From Acinetobacter lwoffii (GTDB lineage Bacteria > Pseudomonadota > Gammaproteobacteria > Pseudomonadales > Moraxellaceae): DNA of 44,847 bases. Within the stretch, counting starts at the first letter, position 1, and every line of letters starts with the position of its first letter. Below, in pieces: positions 25,500-33,104 of this stretch. Location: the NCBI RefSeq assembly GCF_024129435.1, contig NZ_JAMXXN010000024.1:1-44847 (forward strand), in the 5' to 3' direction. Position numbers and translations under genes: made by a program. The notes beneath the pieces are model-generated. The model ran no database searches and was not told where the DNA came from. It was given only the letters and a program-made list of their open reading frames with translations.

Positions 25500-26945
25500 A
25501 TGACTCTGGGTTTAACTGCATTAGAGTTAGCACGAATACAGTTCGCCTTTACTGTATCTTTTCATATCATTTTTCCGGCAATTTCTATTGGCTTGGCCAG
25601 CTTTCTGGCCATTCTGGAATGGCGCTGGCTCAAAACCCAAAATCCGATTTTTCAGGATCTATTCAAATTCTGGGTGAAAATTTTCGCTGTGGCATTCGGG
25701 ATGGGTGTCGTCTCTGGTGTGGTCATGAGCTACCAGTTTGGAACCAACTGGAGTGAGTTTTCCCGGGTGGCAGGCAGCGTGACTGGACCTTTATTGGCCT
25801 ATGAAGTACTCACCGCTTTCTTTCTGGAAGCGGGCTTTCTGGGCATCATGTTATTTGGCTGGGGGCGAGTGGGACCAAAGGCGCACTTTTTCTCGACCTT
25901 GATGGTTGCGATAGGCACCTGTATTTCCATGTTCTGGATTCTATCGTCCAATAGCTGGATGCAGACCCCACAAGGCTTTGCGATTGAAAATGGCCTGATT
26001 GTTCCGCAAGACTGGCTTGCTATCGTGTTTAACCCATCTTTCCCTTATCGTCTGGCCCATATGGCCATGGCTGCCTTTCTGGTTTCCGCCTTACTGGTCG
26101 CTGCTACAGCCGCATGGCACCTCATCAAAGGCCGTCGTGATGCACTGGTCAAGACTTCATTTTCCATGGCGATGTGGCTGCTTCTGGTACTCGCGCCCTT
26201 ACAGGTCATCGTCGGTGATATGCACGGTATTAATACCCTTGAACATCAGCCAGCCAAACTTGCAGCCATGGAAGGGCACTGGGAAACCAATCATGACGAA
26301 GGCATGCCCTTATATCTCTTTGGTATTCCAGATATGGAGGCCGAAGAAACCAAATATGCAGTCGCAATTCCCAACTTGGGTAGCCTGATTCTAACCCACT
26401 CGATGGATGGAAAGGTTACAGGACTTAAAGACTTTGCGCCTGAAGACCGGCCGAATTCGCTGGTGGTGTTCTGGAGCTTCCGGATTATGGTCGGACTCGG
26501 CGTATTGATGCTGTTACTGGCGTTATGGGGAGCGTGGGCACGTACCCGTGGTCGCTTTTATGAGTCCCGTGCATTGCACCGATTTGCCCTGATTATGGGA
26601 CCTTCCGGATTTATTGCCATGCTGGCGGGATGGTTTACCACAGAAGTCGGCCGTCAGCCTTGGGTAGTCTACGGCATCATGCGAACCAAGGATGCATTGT
26701 CTCCGGTTTCCGCTGAACAGGTGGGGCTGACTCTGATTATTTTTGTAGTCGTCTACTGTGTGGTATTTGGTATCGGAATTTACTACATGTTGCGTCTGAT
26801 GCACAAAGGTCCAGAGTTTATTCATACCCGACCAGATCATGAATCAGATAGCGATGTAGTGCAGGCTTCACGCCGGCCATTAAGTAGTATTCGCGAACGT
26901 ATCGAAGAAGTTCCTGAACAACCGGATCAGGAGGATAAAAAATGA
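25500..26945 (+). CDS. cioA: Cytochrome bd-type quinol oxidase subunit I (CioA-like)
   Basis: Subunit I of a cytochrome bd oxidase, which oxidises ubiquinol and reduces oxygen to water in the cytoplasmic membrane. LARIQFAFTVSFHIIFPAISIG places the haem-ligand His in the first helix, and GVVSGVVMSYQFGTNWSEFS, LTAFFLEAGFLGIMLFGW and GWFTTEVGRQPWVVYGIMRTKDA are family hallmarks. The quinol-binding loop is short, and the 481 residues fit the cyanide-insensitive CioA branch better than E. coli CydA. I prefer the ATG at 25500, since AGGTGA (25489-25494) overlaps the GTG that opens the longer frame at 25491. The next gene overlaps by four bases. Confidence 0.92.
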   Translation: MTLGLTALELARIQFAFTVSFHIIFPAISIGLASFLAILEWRWLKTQNPIFQDLFKFWVKIFAVAFGMGVVSGVVMSYQFGTNWSEFSRVAGSVTGPLLAYEVLTAFFLEAGFLGIMLFGWGRVGPKAHFFSTLMVAIGTCISMFWILSSNSWMQTPQGFAIENGLIVPQDWLAIVFNPSFPYRLAHMAMAAFLVSALLVAATAAWHLIKGRRDALVKTSFSMAMWLLLVLAPLQVIVGDMHGINTLEHQPAKLAAMEGHWETNHDEGMPLYLFGIPDMEAEETKYAVAIPNLGSLILTHSMDGKVTGLKDFAPEDRPNSLVVFWSFRIMVGLGVLMLLLALWGAWARTRGRFYESRALHRFALIMGPSGFIAMLAGWFTTEVGRQPWVVYGIMRTKDALSPVSAEQVGLTLIIFVVVYCVVFGIGIYYMLRLMHKGPEFIHTRPDHESDSDVVQASRRPLSSIRERIEEVPEQPDQEDKK

Positions 26946-27946
26946 TTGATTTATCATTAATCTGGATTGTGATTATTGGTTTGGGTGTATTGATTTATAC
27001 CATTCTCGATGGTTTCGATCTGGGCATCGGCATCTTGTTTCCTTTCTTTCCGCATCAGGATGAACGTGATGTCATGATGAATACCGTGGCTCCGGTCTGG
27101 GATGGCAATGAAACCTGGATGGTACTGGGTGGTGCAGGGTTATTTGCAGCTTTCCCACTTGCTTACTCGACCGTACTCTCGGCACTGTATATGCCAATTA
27201 TTCTGATGGTGATTGCCTTGATTTTCCGCGGCGTGGCTTTTGAGTTCCGCTTCAAGGCAAACCGCAGTAAGCATTGGTGGGATAAAGCCTTTATCGGTGG
27301 TTCTGCGATTACCAGTTTCCTGCAAGGCATGATTTTAGGGGCCTATATTCAGGGCATTGAAACTCGAAATGGTGTCTATGTCGGTAGTGGTCTGGACTGG
27401 CTCACTCCATTCAGTATTTTCACCGGAATCAGTGTGGTGGTGCTCTATGCGGCATTAGGCTGTGGCTGGCTGATCTATAAAACCGGAGATGATTTGCAGG
27501 ATCGAATGTTTAAACTGATGCCTAAGCTGATTATTGCCTTGCTGATCATATTGGGTGCTGTCAGTATTTATACGCCGTTGACTCATCCTCAGATTGCAGA
27601 ACGCTGGTTTAGTCAGCCACAATTTACCTATTTTATGCCCGTTCCAGTTCTGGTTCTGCTATTTACCTGGCTGGCTTTGCGTGCCTGTAAGAGACGCAGT
27701 GAATTAGGTCCATTTACCTATATGCTGGTTCTGGTTTTCCTCGCTTATACTGGATTCTTGATCAGTCTATGGCCATATATTATCCCGCCGAGCGTGACTA
27801 TCTGGCAGGCTGCAGCGCATGAAAATAGCCAGCTATTTGCCTTGATTGGTGCCTTGATCCTGATTCCTATTATTGTGATTTATACTGGTATGTCCTATTG
27901 GGTGTTCCGGCATAAGGTCAGGGTCGGCGATGATGGCTATCATTAA
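26942..27946 (+). CDS. cioB: Cytochrome bd-type quinol oxidase subunit II (CioB-like)
   Basis: Subunit II of the bd oxidase (334 aa), a multi-helix membrane protein that pairs with subunit I. The N-terminus IWIVIIGLGVLIYTILDGFDLGIGILFPF and the segment NTVAPVWDGNETWMVLGGAGLFAAFPLAYS are strongly conserved in CydB/CioB; ALIFRGVAFEFRFKA is a third family block. The start ATG overlaps the cioA stop (ATGA) and AGGAGG-like bases (CAGGAGGATAAAA) precede it, implying coupled translation. The small DUF2474-type gene follows after nine bases. Confidence 0.93.
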   Translation: MIDLSLIWIVIIGLGVLIYTILDGFDLGIGILFPFFPHQDERDVMMNTVAPVWDGNETWMVLGGAGLFAAFPLAYSTVLSALYMPIILMVIALIFRGVAFEFRFKANRSKHWWDKAFIGGSAITSFLQGMILGAYIQGIETRNGVYVGSGLDWLTPFSIFTGISVVVLYAALGCGWLIYKTGDDLQDRMFKLMPKLIIALLIILGAVSIYTPLTHPQIAERWFSQPQFTYFMPVPVLVLLFTWLALRACKRRSELGPFTYMLVLVFLAYTGFLISLWPYIIPPSVTIWQAAAHENSQLFALIGALILIPIIVIYTGMSYWVFRHKVRVGDDGYH

Positions 27947-27955
27947 GGAGTGGTC

Positions 27956-28063
27956 ATGAAAGGCAAACAGGCATTATGGTTTGTAGGATTATGGCTGGCA
28001 GGATTTTTAACGCTGGCCCTGATTGCTGGCGCATTCCGCTTTCTGGTGCATTTGGCTTATTAA
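27956..28063 (+). CDS. DUF2474-type small membrane protein of the bd oxidase operon
   Basis: A 35-residue peptide, one transmembrane helix: MKGKQALWFVGLWLAGF followed by LTLALIAGAFRFLVHLAY. It has a strong ribosome binding site (AAGGAG, 27945-27950) nine bases after the cioB stop. Small single-helix proteins at this position (CydX in E. coli, DUF2474 in CioAB operons) stabilise the oxidase haems; I infer the same here. The basic start and hydrophobic helix fit an inside-in orientation of the N-terminus. Confidence 0.85.
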   Translation: MKGKQALWFVGLWLAGFLTLALIAGAFRFLVHLAY

Positions 28064-28085
28064 ATTAGTAAAACTAAAAAAATGA

Positions 28086-28119
28086 AAAAAGTGATCTGAA
28101 TGTACTGATCACTTTTTAT
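28086..28119. terminator. Terminator after the bd oxidase operon
   Basis: AAAAAGTGATC (28086-28096) pairs with GATCACTTTTT (28107-28117) around a ten-base loop; usable by the operon and by the convergent nuclease gene. Confidence 0.9.
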
Positions 28120-28150
28120 TATTTGCCATTTATCTTTGATAAAACCAAAT

Positions 28151-28762
28151 TTACGATTTTACCTGTTTACGATAAACACTTGGACGTACAGGACGGCTAC
28201 TTTTCCAAAGGCCTTTTTTCTGTTTCTTGGCTTTATTTTGCAGTTCCATCATATAGCGTAAATGGGTTTTGTCCTTGATATATTCTTCATAGACCCACGC
28301 TGCACCACGTTTGACAATCTCTTCATTGATATTTTTGCGATAGCGATAGACGACACCCACACAGCGACCATAACGGTCAATGTCGGTTATCTTGACCCGA
28401 ACCATTTTATTATTCACCATGCTTTTGACCAGACGTTGCGATTCCTTGCCATAGGCTTGTGATGATTCAGGGGCATCGACAAAAGCAAAGCGCAATTTGG
28501 TCTCAGAGCGACGAATATTAAAACGGTAGCAGGTGAGGGTATCACCATCACTTACGGCTTTTACACGGCACCAGTATTTTTTGCCTTTCTTAAAGGGGCG
28601 GAAAACATCTTTTAAATAAACTGTAATTTTATGCAGCAGATAATAAGAAAAACACAGCAGTACGAGGCCCAGCACAATTTGCCAGGTGATGGAGAGATTT
28701 AACAAAGGCAAGATCCAAATCAGCAAAACCAGCTGTAAAATCACAGCTAAAAGTCGAGCCAT
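28151..28762 (-). CDS. Membrane-anchored staphylococcal nuclease-like (SNase) protein
   Basis: A 203-residue protein with two N-terminal membrane segments (about 4-22 and 27-47) and an SNase/thermonuclease domain (about 60-195). The catalytic triad of the family is visible: Arg in KLRFAFVDAPE, Glu in YGKESQRLVK and Arg in DRYGRCVGVVY, with the calcium-site Asp of SDGDTLTCYRF. The C-terminus is very basic (KKQKKGLWKSSRPVRPSVYRK), which would favour nucleic acid contact. It probably cleaves DNA or RNA at the outer face of the inner membrane. Upstream of its start lie three copies of the AAATAGCCTAAG element. Confidence 0.85.
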   Translation of the reverse strand: MARLLAVILQLVLLIWILPLLNLSITWQIVLGLVLLCFSYYLLHKITVYLKDVFRPFKKGKKYWCRVKAVSDGDTLTCYRFNIRRSETKLRFAFVDAPESSQAYGKESQRLVKSMVNNKMVRVKITDIDRYGRCVGVVYRYRKNINEEIVKRGAAWVYEEYIKDKTHLRYMMELQNKAKKQKKGLWKSSRPVRPSVYRKQVKS

Positions 28763-28829
28763 TTTAGAGCAAAGCCAGTAGATCTACGGCTTAAAAGCTA
28801 ATCACTCAGTGTTTAGTTTTGTACCAGCT

Positions 28830-28844
28830 AAAATAGCCTAAGTA
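28830..28844 (+). repeat. Dispersed element AAAATAGCCTAAGTA, copy 4
   Basis: Full 15-base match, 68 bases upstream of the nuclease start codon; first of a cluster of three. Confidence 0.75.
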
Positions 28845-28891
28845 TATTTTTCTACTGAAAAGATGAAGATGCAACCATCTAAACTTATATA

Positions 28892-28906
28892 AAAATAGCC
28901 TAAGTA
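28892..28906 (+). repeat. Dispersed element AAAATAGCCTAAGTA, copy 5
   Basis: Full 15-base match, 62 bases after the previous copy. Confidence 0.75.
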
Positions 28907-28923
28907 AACTTGCATTCCTTTAT

Positions 28924-28936
28924 AAATAGCCTAAGC
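28924..28936 (+). repeat. Dispersed element AAATAGCCTAAGC, copy 6
   Basis: Thirteen-base match, about 31 bases after the previous copy when aligned. Its CTA is the stop codon of the leftward LysR gene. Confidence 0.7.
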
Positions 28937-29848
28937 AAAAATTTTATAAATTTCACTTCTCAAAAATTGATGTCTTTTATTCTCTTGCAAATCCTTATGC
29001 CAATACATCCCCATATTAATTTTCGGCAGTTCCACAGGGACTTCAAAAATATTTAGACTGGTAGCCAATTGTAAATGCGTCAATACATTTTTAGGAATAG
29101 TCAGCATGGCTGTCTTTTGCTGCTCCAGAATTTGCAGAGCAGTTGAGTAATGCTGACAGCGTAAAAAAATCTGTCGTGAATATTGTTTCCGACTTAAATA
29201 AATATCTTCAACCAAAACACCAGTACGGCGTGATGACACGCCAATATGAGGCGAGGCAAGATAAATCTGCTCATTCATTTCTGTTAATTGTGTACACACT
29301 ACAAATTCATCTTGCACCAAGCGTTCAAACTGGATTTTTTCAGCAATGTTTTGTTCCAGATCTATGACAAAATCAATCTGTTGAGAGGCGAGGTCTGCTG
29401 CTATATTTTTACGGTCCAGCTTCATGCTGCTAAGTTGAATTTCCAGATTGAGTTGTTGAAAGTGCTGAACCAGTCTGGGAAAGATCATTGGCTCAATTTC
29501 ATCATGTACGGCAATTTTCAAACTCTGAATCATTTCCGGTCTGAAGTGCTGATGCTGTATTGAAATATTTTGAATCGCAAAAAGTGCATTCTTCAGCTCA
29601 GGATAGATCTGTTCCGCAAACGGCGTAGGTTGCATTTTGCTGCCAGTACGTACAAATAAATCATCCTGTAAATGCTGTCTTAAACGTTGTAAAGCATGAC
29701 TGGCAGCAGACTGGCTAACTGATAAAATCTGTGCAGCTTTAGAAATACTGTTCTGCTCATAAATTGCCATAAAAAGCGGATAAAGGTTAATGTCGATACG
29801 ATGAAAATTTCGCAGGTCCATGACTGTTTTAGAATGAATGCTATGCAT
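28931..29848 (-). CDS. LysR family transcriptional regulator
   Basis: A 305-residue LysR-type regulator. The winged helix-turn-helix occupies about residues 15-75 (LYPLFMAIYEQNSISKAAQILSVSQSAASHALQRLRQHLQDDLFVRTGSKMQPTP), and a periplasmic-binding-protein-like effector domain follows. ATG at 29848; the ATG nine codons later (29821) begins MDLRNFHRID, which looks like a common LysR start and may be the true one. It is divergent from the acyl-CoA dehydrogenase/kinase operon at 29943 with 94 bases between, and so is the probable regulator of that operon. Its own stop codon is embedded in one of the dispersed elements. Confidence 0.9.
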   Translation of the reverse strand: MHSIHSKTVMDLRNFHRIDINLYPLFMAIYEQNSISKAAQILSVSQSAASHALQRLRQHLQDDLFVRTGSKMQPTPFAEQIYPELKNALFAIQNISIQHQHFRPEMIQSLKIAVHDEIEPMIFPRLVQHFQQLNLEIQLSSMKLDRKNIAADLASQQIDFVIDLEQNIAEKIQFERLVQDEFVVCTQLTEMNEQIYLASPHIGVSSRRTGVLVEDIYLSRKQYSRQIFLRCQHYSTALQILEQQKTAMLTIPKNVLTHLQLATSLNIFEVPVELPKINMGMYWHKDLQENKRHQFLRSEIYKIFA

Positions 29849-29942
29849 AATAATGTATGGAGTAAAATCATTTTATTCATAATAGGTTTTGGGTTAAGGT
29901 GTTGTAAAGCGTATGAATTAGAATATTTAGAGGGATAAAGAG

Positions 29943-31184
29943 ATGTTTGAGCTTTCAGCACGTGCACAAGATTATTTAAATAGAACCAAAAAATTTATTG
30001 CTGAGGAAATTGAACCAGTTGAAGCTGATTTCTGGCAGCAAGTTCATGAGTTGAACCAAGGCGGCGACTGGACCAAATGGCAATGGCCTGCAGAACTGGA
30101 AAGCTTAAAAGCCAAAGCCAAGGCAGCTGGCCTTTGGAATATGTTTCTCCCTTGTCCTGAACTTGGCCAGGGTTTATCGGTTCAGGAATATGCACATATT
30201 GCCGAACTTTCAGGTCGTAGCCTGATTGCACCAGTCGTATTTAACTGTAATGCGCCAGATAGCGGCAATATGGAAGTATTGTGGCGTTATGGTTCTGAAG
30301 AACAGAAACAGCAATGGCTGAAGCCACTATTAGAAGGGAAAATCCGTTCGGTCTTTTGTATGACTGAACCTGCAGTTGCATCCAGTGATGCGACCAATAT
30401 GCAGGCAACGGCGGTAATTCAAGGTGATGAGATTGTTCTGAATGGTCGTAAATGGTGGTCATCAGGTCTGGGTGATCCAAATACTAAAATCATTATTTTT
30501 ATGGCACATACTCCAGATGAAACAAAAGACCGTCATCATCAGCATTCGATGGTTCTAGTTCCGGTAGATACCGCAGGGGTAAAAATTGAACGTATGCTGC
30601 CAGTGTTTGGTGACTACGATGCTCCGCATGGCCACGGCGAAGTCAGCTTTGAAAATGTCCGTGTCCCTGTTTCGAATTTTATTGGCGGTGCCGGTCAGGG
30701 CTTTGAAATTGCTCAAGGTCGCTTAGGACCAGGTCGTATTCATCATTGCATGCGCTGCATCGGGGCTGCGGAAAAATCCTTAGAGTTGATGATTGACCGA
30801 GGCATGAGCCGCACAGCATTTGGCAAAGAGATTTTAAAACTTGGCGGCAATCTGGAACGTGTCGCGGAAGCCCGGGTTGCAATTGATCAGGCACGCCTTT
30901 TGACCTTGTATGCCGCCTATAAAATGGATACTTTAGGGAATATGGCGGCACTGACTGAAATTTCTGCAATTAAAGTCGTTGCGCCAAGTGTGCTGGAAAA
31001 AGTTGTCGATATGGCAATCCAGATCCACGGCGGTGCCGGTGTCTCTCGTGATACGCCACTGACCGGATTCTTTGCCCAGGCACGTGCCTTACGTTTGGCT
31101 GATGGCCCGGATGAAGTGCATAAGGGCATGATTGCCAAACTGGAACTGGCAAAACGTGGCTACAGTACACGCCACAAAAAATAA
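29943..31184 (+). CDS. Acyl-CoA dehydrogenase of the ACAD10/11 type
   Basis: A 413-residue acyl-CoA dehydrogenase. Motifs: FCMTEPAVASSDATNMQATAVIQGDEIVLNGRKWWSSG (flavin loop), VPVFG-type beta-domain loop MLPVFGDYDAPHGHGEV, and a C-terminus IQIHGGAGVSRDTPLTGFFAQARALRLADGPDEVHKGMIAKLEL. The ending LADGPDEVH, in place of the usual EGT motif, is characteristic of ACAD10/ACAD11 and bacterial LvaC-like proteins. These act on 4-phosphoacyl-CoA made by a partner kinase, eliminating phosphate on the way to 3-hydroxyacyl-CoA. The next gene is exactly such a kinase. ATG at 29943 with GAGGG upstream. First gene of a four-gene operon divergent from a LysR regulator. Confidence 0.88.
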   Translation: MFELSARAQDYLNRTKKFIAEEIEPVEADFWQQVHELNQGGDWTKWQWPAELESLKAKAKAAGLWNMFLPCPELGQGLSVQEYAHIAELSGRSLIAPVVFNCNAPDSGNMEVLWRYGSEEQKQQWLKPLLEGKIRSVFCMTEPAVASSDATNMQATAVIQGDEIVLNGRKWWSSGLGDPNTKIIIFMAHTPDETKDRHHQHSMVLVPVDTAGVKIERMLPVFGDYDAPHGHGEVSFENVRVPVSNFIGGAGQGFEIAQGRLGPGRIHHCMRCIGAAEKSLELMIDRGMSRTAFGKEILKLGGNLERVAEARVAIDQARLLTLYAAYKMDTLGNMAALTEISAIKVVAPSVLEKVVDMAIQIHGGAGVSRDTPLTGFFAQARALRLADGPDEVHKGMIAKLELAKRGYSTRHKK

Positions 31185-31235
31185 ACTGGCTTAAATAGAA
31201 GATTGCAACGTATTAAAAAATTTTAAGGAAAAATT

Positions 31236-32357
31236 ATGGCGGTTATTGATGTAGGTGGAGCAGTTCGTGCAGGTGAACAACTGGATGTACAAGCCATCAC
31301 CAATTGGTTAATTCAGCAAAATGTGAATGTTGAAGGCCCTGTGCAGGTGACCCAATATTCAGGCGGAGCTTCAAACTGGACCTACCGTTTACAGTATGCC
31401 AATGCCGATTTAATTTTACGTCGTCCGCCACAAGGTACCAAAGCCAAATCAGCCCATGATATGGCACGTGAATATCATGTGCAGAAAGCCTTGGCTGAAC
31501 ATTATCCCGTCGTGCCTGAAATGGTCGCGCTTTGTCAGGATGAATCAGTGATTGGTTGTGATTTCTATGTGATGAAACGGCTTGAAGGAATTATTCCTCG
31601 CGCCAAAATGCCAGCTGAGCTGCAGCTTACTGAATCCGATATCCGGACTTTATGTATCAATGTGATTGATAAACTGATCGAATTGCATCAGGTGCCTTAT
31701 CAAGGAACTGAACTTGAAAATCTCGGTAAGGGTGAAGGCTATTGTCGCCGTCAGGTCGAAGGCTGGGATGTACGTTATGAAAAGGCTAAAACTTTAAATG
31801 TTCCATCGTTTAAATATGTGCGCAACTGGCTTAAAGATAATATTCCTTCAGATTCTAAAACCTGTGTGATTCATAATGACTGGCGTTTTGATAATGTCAT
31901 CTTAAATCCGGAAAATCCGACTGAAGTGATTGGCGTACTGGACTGGGAAATGGCGACACTCGGCGATCCGCTCATGGACCTAGGTTCTGCTTTAGCCTAT
32001 TGGGTGGAAGATACTGACAATGCCATCTTTAAGGCGACACGCCGCCAGCCGACCAATCTAAAAGGTATGTTTACCCGTAAAGAAGTGGTGGATTACTACT
32101 TGGGAAAAACCGGCCTGCAACCGGAAAACTGGGCGTTTTATGAGGTGTTCGGAATTTTCCGTCTCGCGGTGATTGCCCAGCAGATCTATTATCGTTATTA
32201 CCATAAACAGACTAATAATCCAGCGTTCAAGGATTTTTGGGTGGTGATTCATGCCTTGCATATTCGTGCCTTAAAACTGATTGGCAAGCAAAAACTGGAA
32301 GCCAATGAGATTGCACAAAAGTATGTGCTTAAATTTAAAGAGATAATGCCAAAATGA
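31236..32357 (+). CDS. APH-family phosphotransferase (LvaA/ACAD11 kinase-like)
   Basis: A 373-residue kinase of the aminoglycoside phosphotransferase fold. YSGGASNWTYRL (41-52) is the nucleotide loop, ADLILRRPP carries the ATP-contacting basic residue, VIHNDWRFDNVILN (211-224) is the Brenner motif with catalytic Asp215 and Asn220, and LDWEMATLGDPLMDLG (235-250) holds the metal-binding Asp236. It is not an antibiotic resistance gene by context: its neighbour is an ACAD10/11-type dehydrogenase, and in human ACAD11 the two domains are fused. In Pseudomonas putida LvaA, a relative, phosphorylates 4-hydroxyacyl-CoA. I infer the same reaction. Its stop overlaps the next ATG by four bases. Confidence 0.85.
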   Translation: MAVIDVGGAVRAGEQLDVQAITNWLIQQNVNVEGPVQVTQYSGGASNWTYRLQYANADLILRRPPQGTKAKSAHDMAREYHVQKALAEHYPVVPEMVALCQDESVIGCDFYVMKRLEGIIPRAKMPAELQLTESDIRTLCINVIDKLIELHQVPYQGTELENLGKGEGYCRRQVEGWDVRYEKAKTLNVPSFKYVRNWLKDNIPSDSKTCVIHNDWRFDNVILNPENPTEVIGVLDWEMATLGDPLMDLGSALAYWVEDTDNAIFKATRRQPTNLKGMFTRKEVVDYYLGKTGLQPENWAFYEVFGIFRLAVIAQQIYYRYYHKQTNNPAFKDFWVVIHALHIRALKLIGKQKLEANEIAQKYVLKFKEIMPK

Positions 32358-33052
32358 CTACCATTTACTTGATCCGGCATGGCCAGGCCTCTTTTGGCGC
32401 AGAAAGTTACGATCAACTTTCGCCCAACGGCGAGTTACAGGCAAAGCTTTTGGGTCGCTATTTTGACGAAATCCTGAAAGAAGCGCCTTATGTGGTGGCA
32501 GGTTCCATGCAACGCCATCAACAGACAGCGCAATTATCACTGGACGAATGTTTTCCGGAAAGCGAGATTCTGACCGATAGTGCCTGGAATGAGTTTAATC
32601 ATCAGCAGGTATTTGCGCGTTATGAGCCGCGCTTTAATCAGCCTGAATTGCTGAAACAGGATGTGTCAGAACATGAAAATCCACGGGATTATCTGAGCAA
32701 GATTTTTAGCGGTGCAATTGCACGCTGGACTGGCGATGATTATCACCATGAATATGATGAATCTTGGCCAAGTTTCAAAGCACGTGTGGAAAGCGGCTTA
32801 GAAAATTTGTGTGACAAGCTGGCCAAAAGCCGTCCGCGCTATGCAGTGGTCTATACCTCAGGTGGTGTGATTTCTGTTGCAGTGGGTAAGATTTTAGGGC
32901 TGAGCCCGGAGAAAACCTTTGCCCTAAACTGGGCGATTACCAATACCAGTATCACGACACTGCGTCTGGTGGGTAATGAACCGCAACTACTCAGTTTAAA
33001 TGAACATCATTTTATTAAAGCACAGCATCCAGACTTATTGACCTGGATTTAA
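32354..33052 (+). CDS. Histidine phosphatase family protein
   Basis: A 232-residue member of the phosphoglycerate mutase/histidine phosphatase superfamily. The N-terminal LIRHGQASFG carries Arg8 and the phospho-accepting His9. The late motif, normally VSHGG with a second catalytic His, reads YTSGGVISVAVG here, so that His is absent; AGSMQRHQQTAQLS retains the Arg of the phosphate pocket. The ATG overlaps the kinase stop (ATGA), so the two are coupled and the enzyme probably belongs to the same pathway, perhaps hydrolysing a phosphorylated intermediate or by-product. This is inference. Confidence 0.83.
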   Translation: MTTIYLIRHGQASFGAESYDQLSPNGELQAKLLGRYFDEILKEAPYVVAGSMQRHQQTAQLSLDECFPESEILTDSAWNEFNHQQVFARYEPRFNQPELLKQDVSEHENPRDYLSKIFSGAIARWTGDDYHHEYDESWPSFKARVESGLENLCDKLAKSRPRYAVVYTSGGVISVAVGKILGLSPEKTFALNWAITNTSITTLRLVGNEPQLLSLNEHHFIKAQHPDLLTWI

Positions 33053-33104
33053 AATGAGATTGAAAACGTAATGCGCTAGAAAAATAAAGGAATAGGGTAA
33101 ACAT

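Noticed and set aside
31236..32357. Aminoglycoside resistance phosphotransferase
   Set aside because: The kinase fold matches the APH family, but the operon context with an ACAD10/11-type dehydrogenase points to a metabolic kinase.
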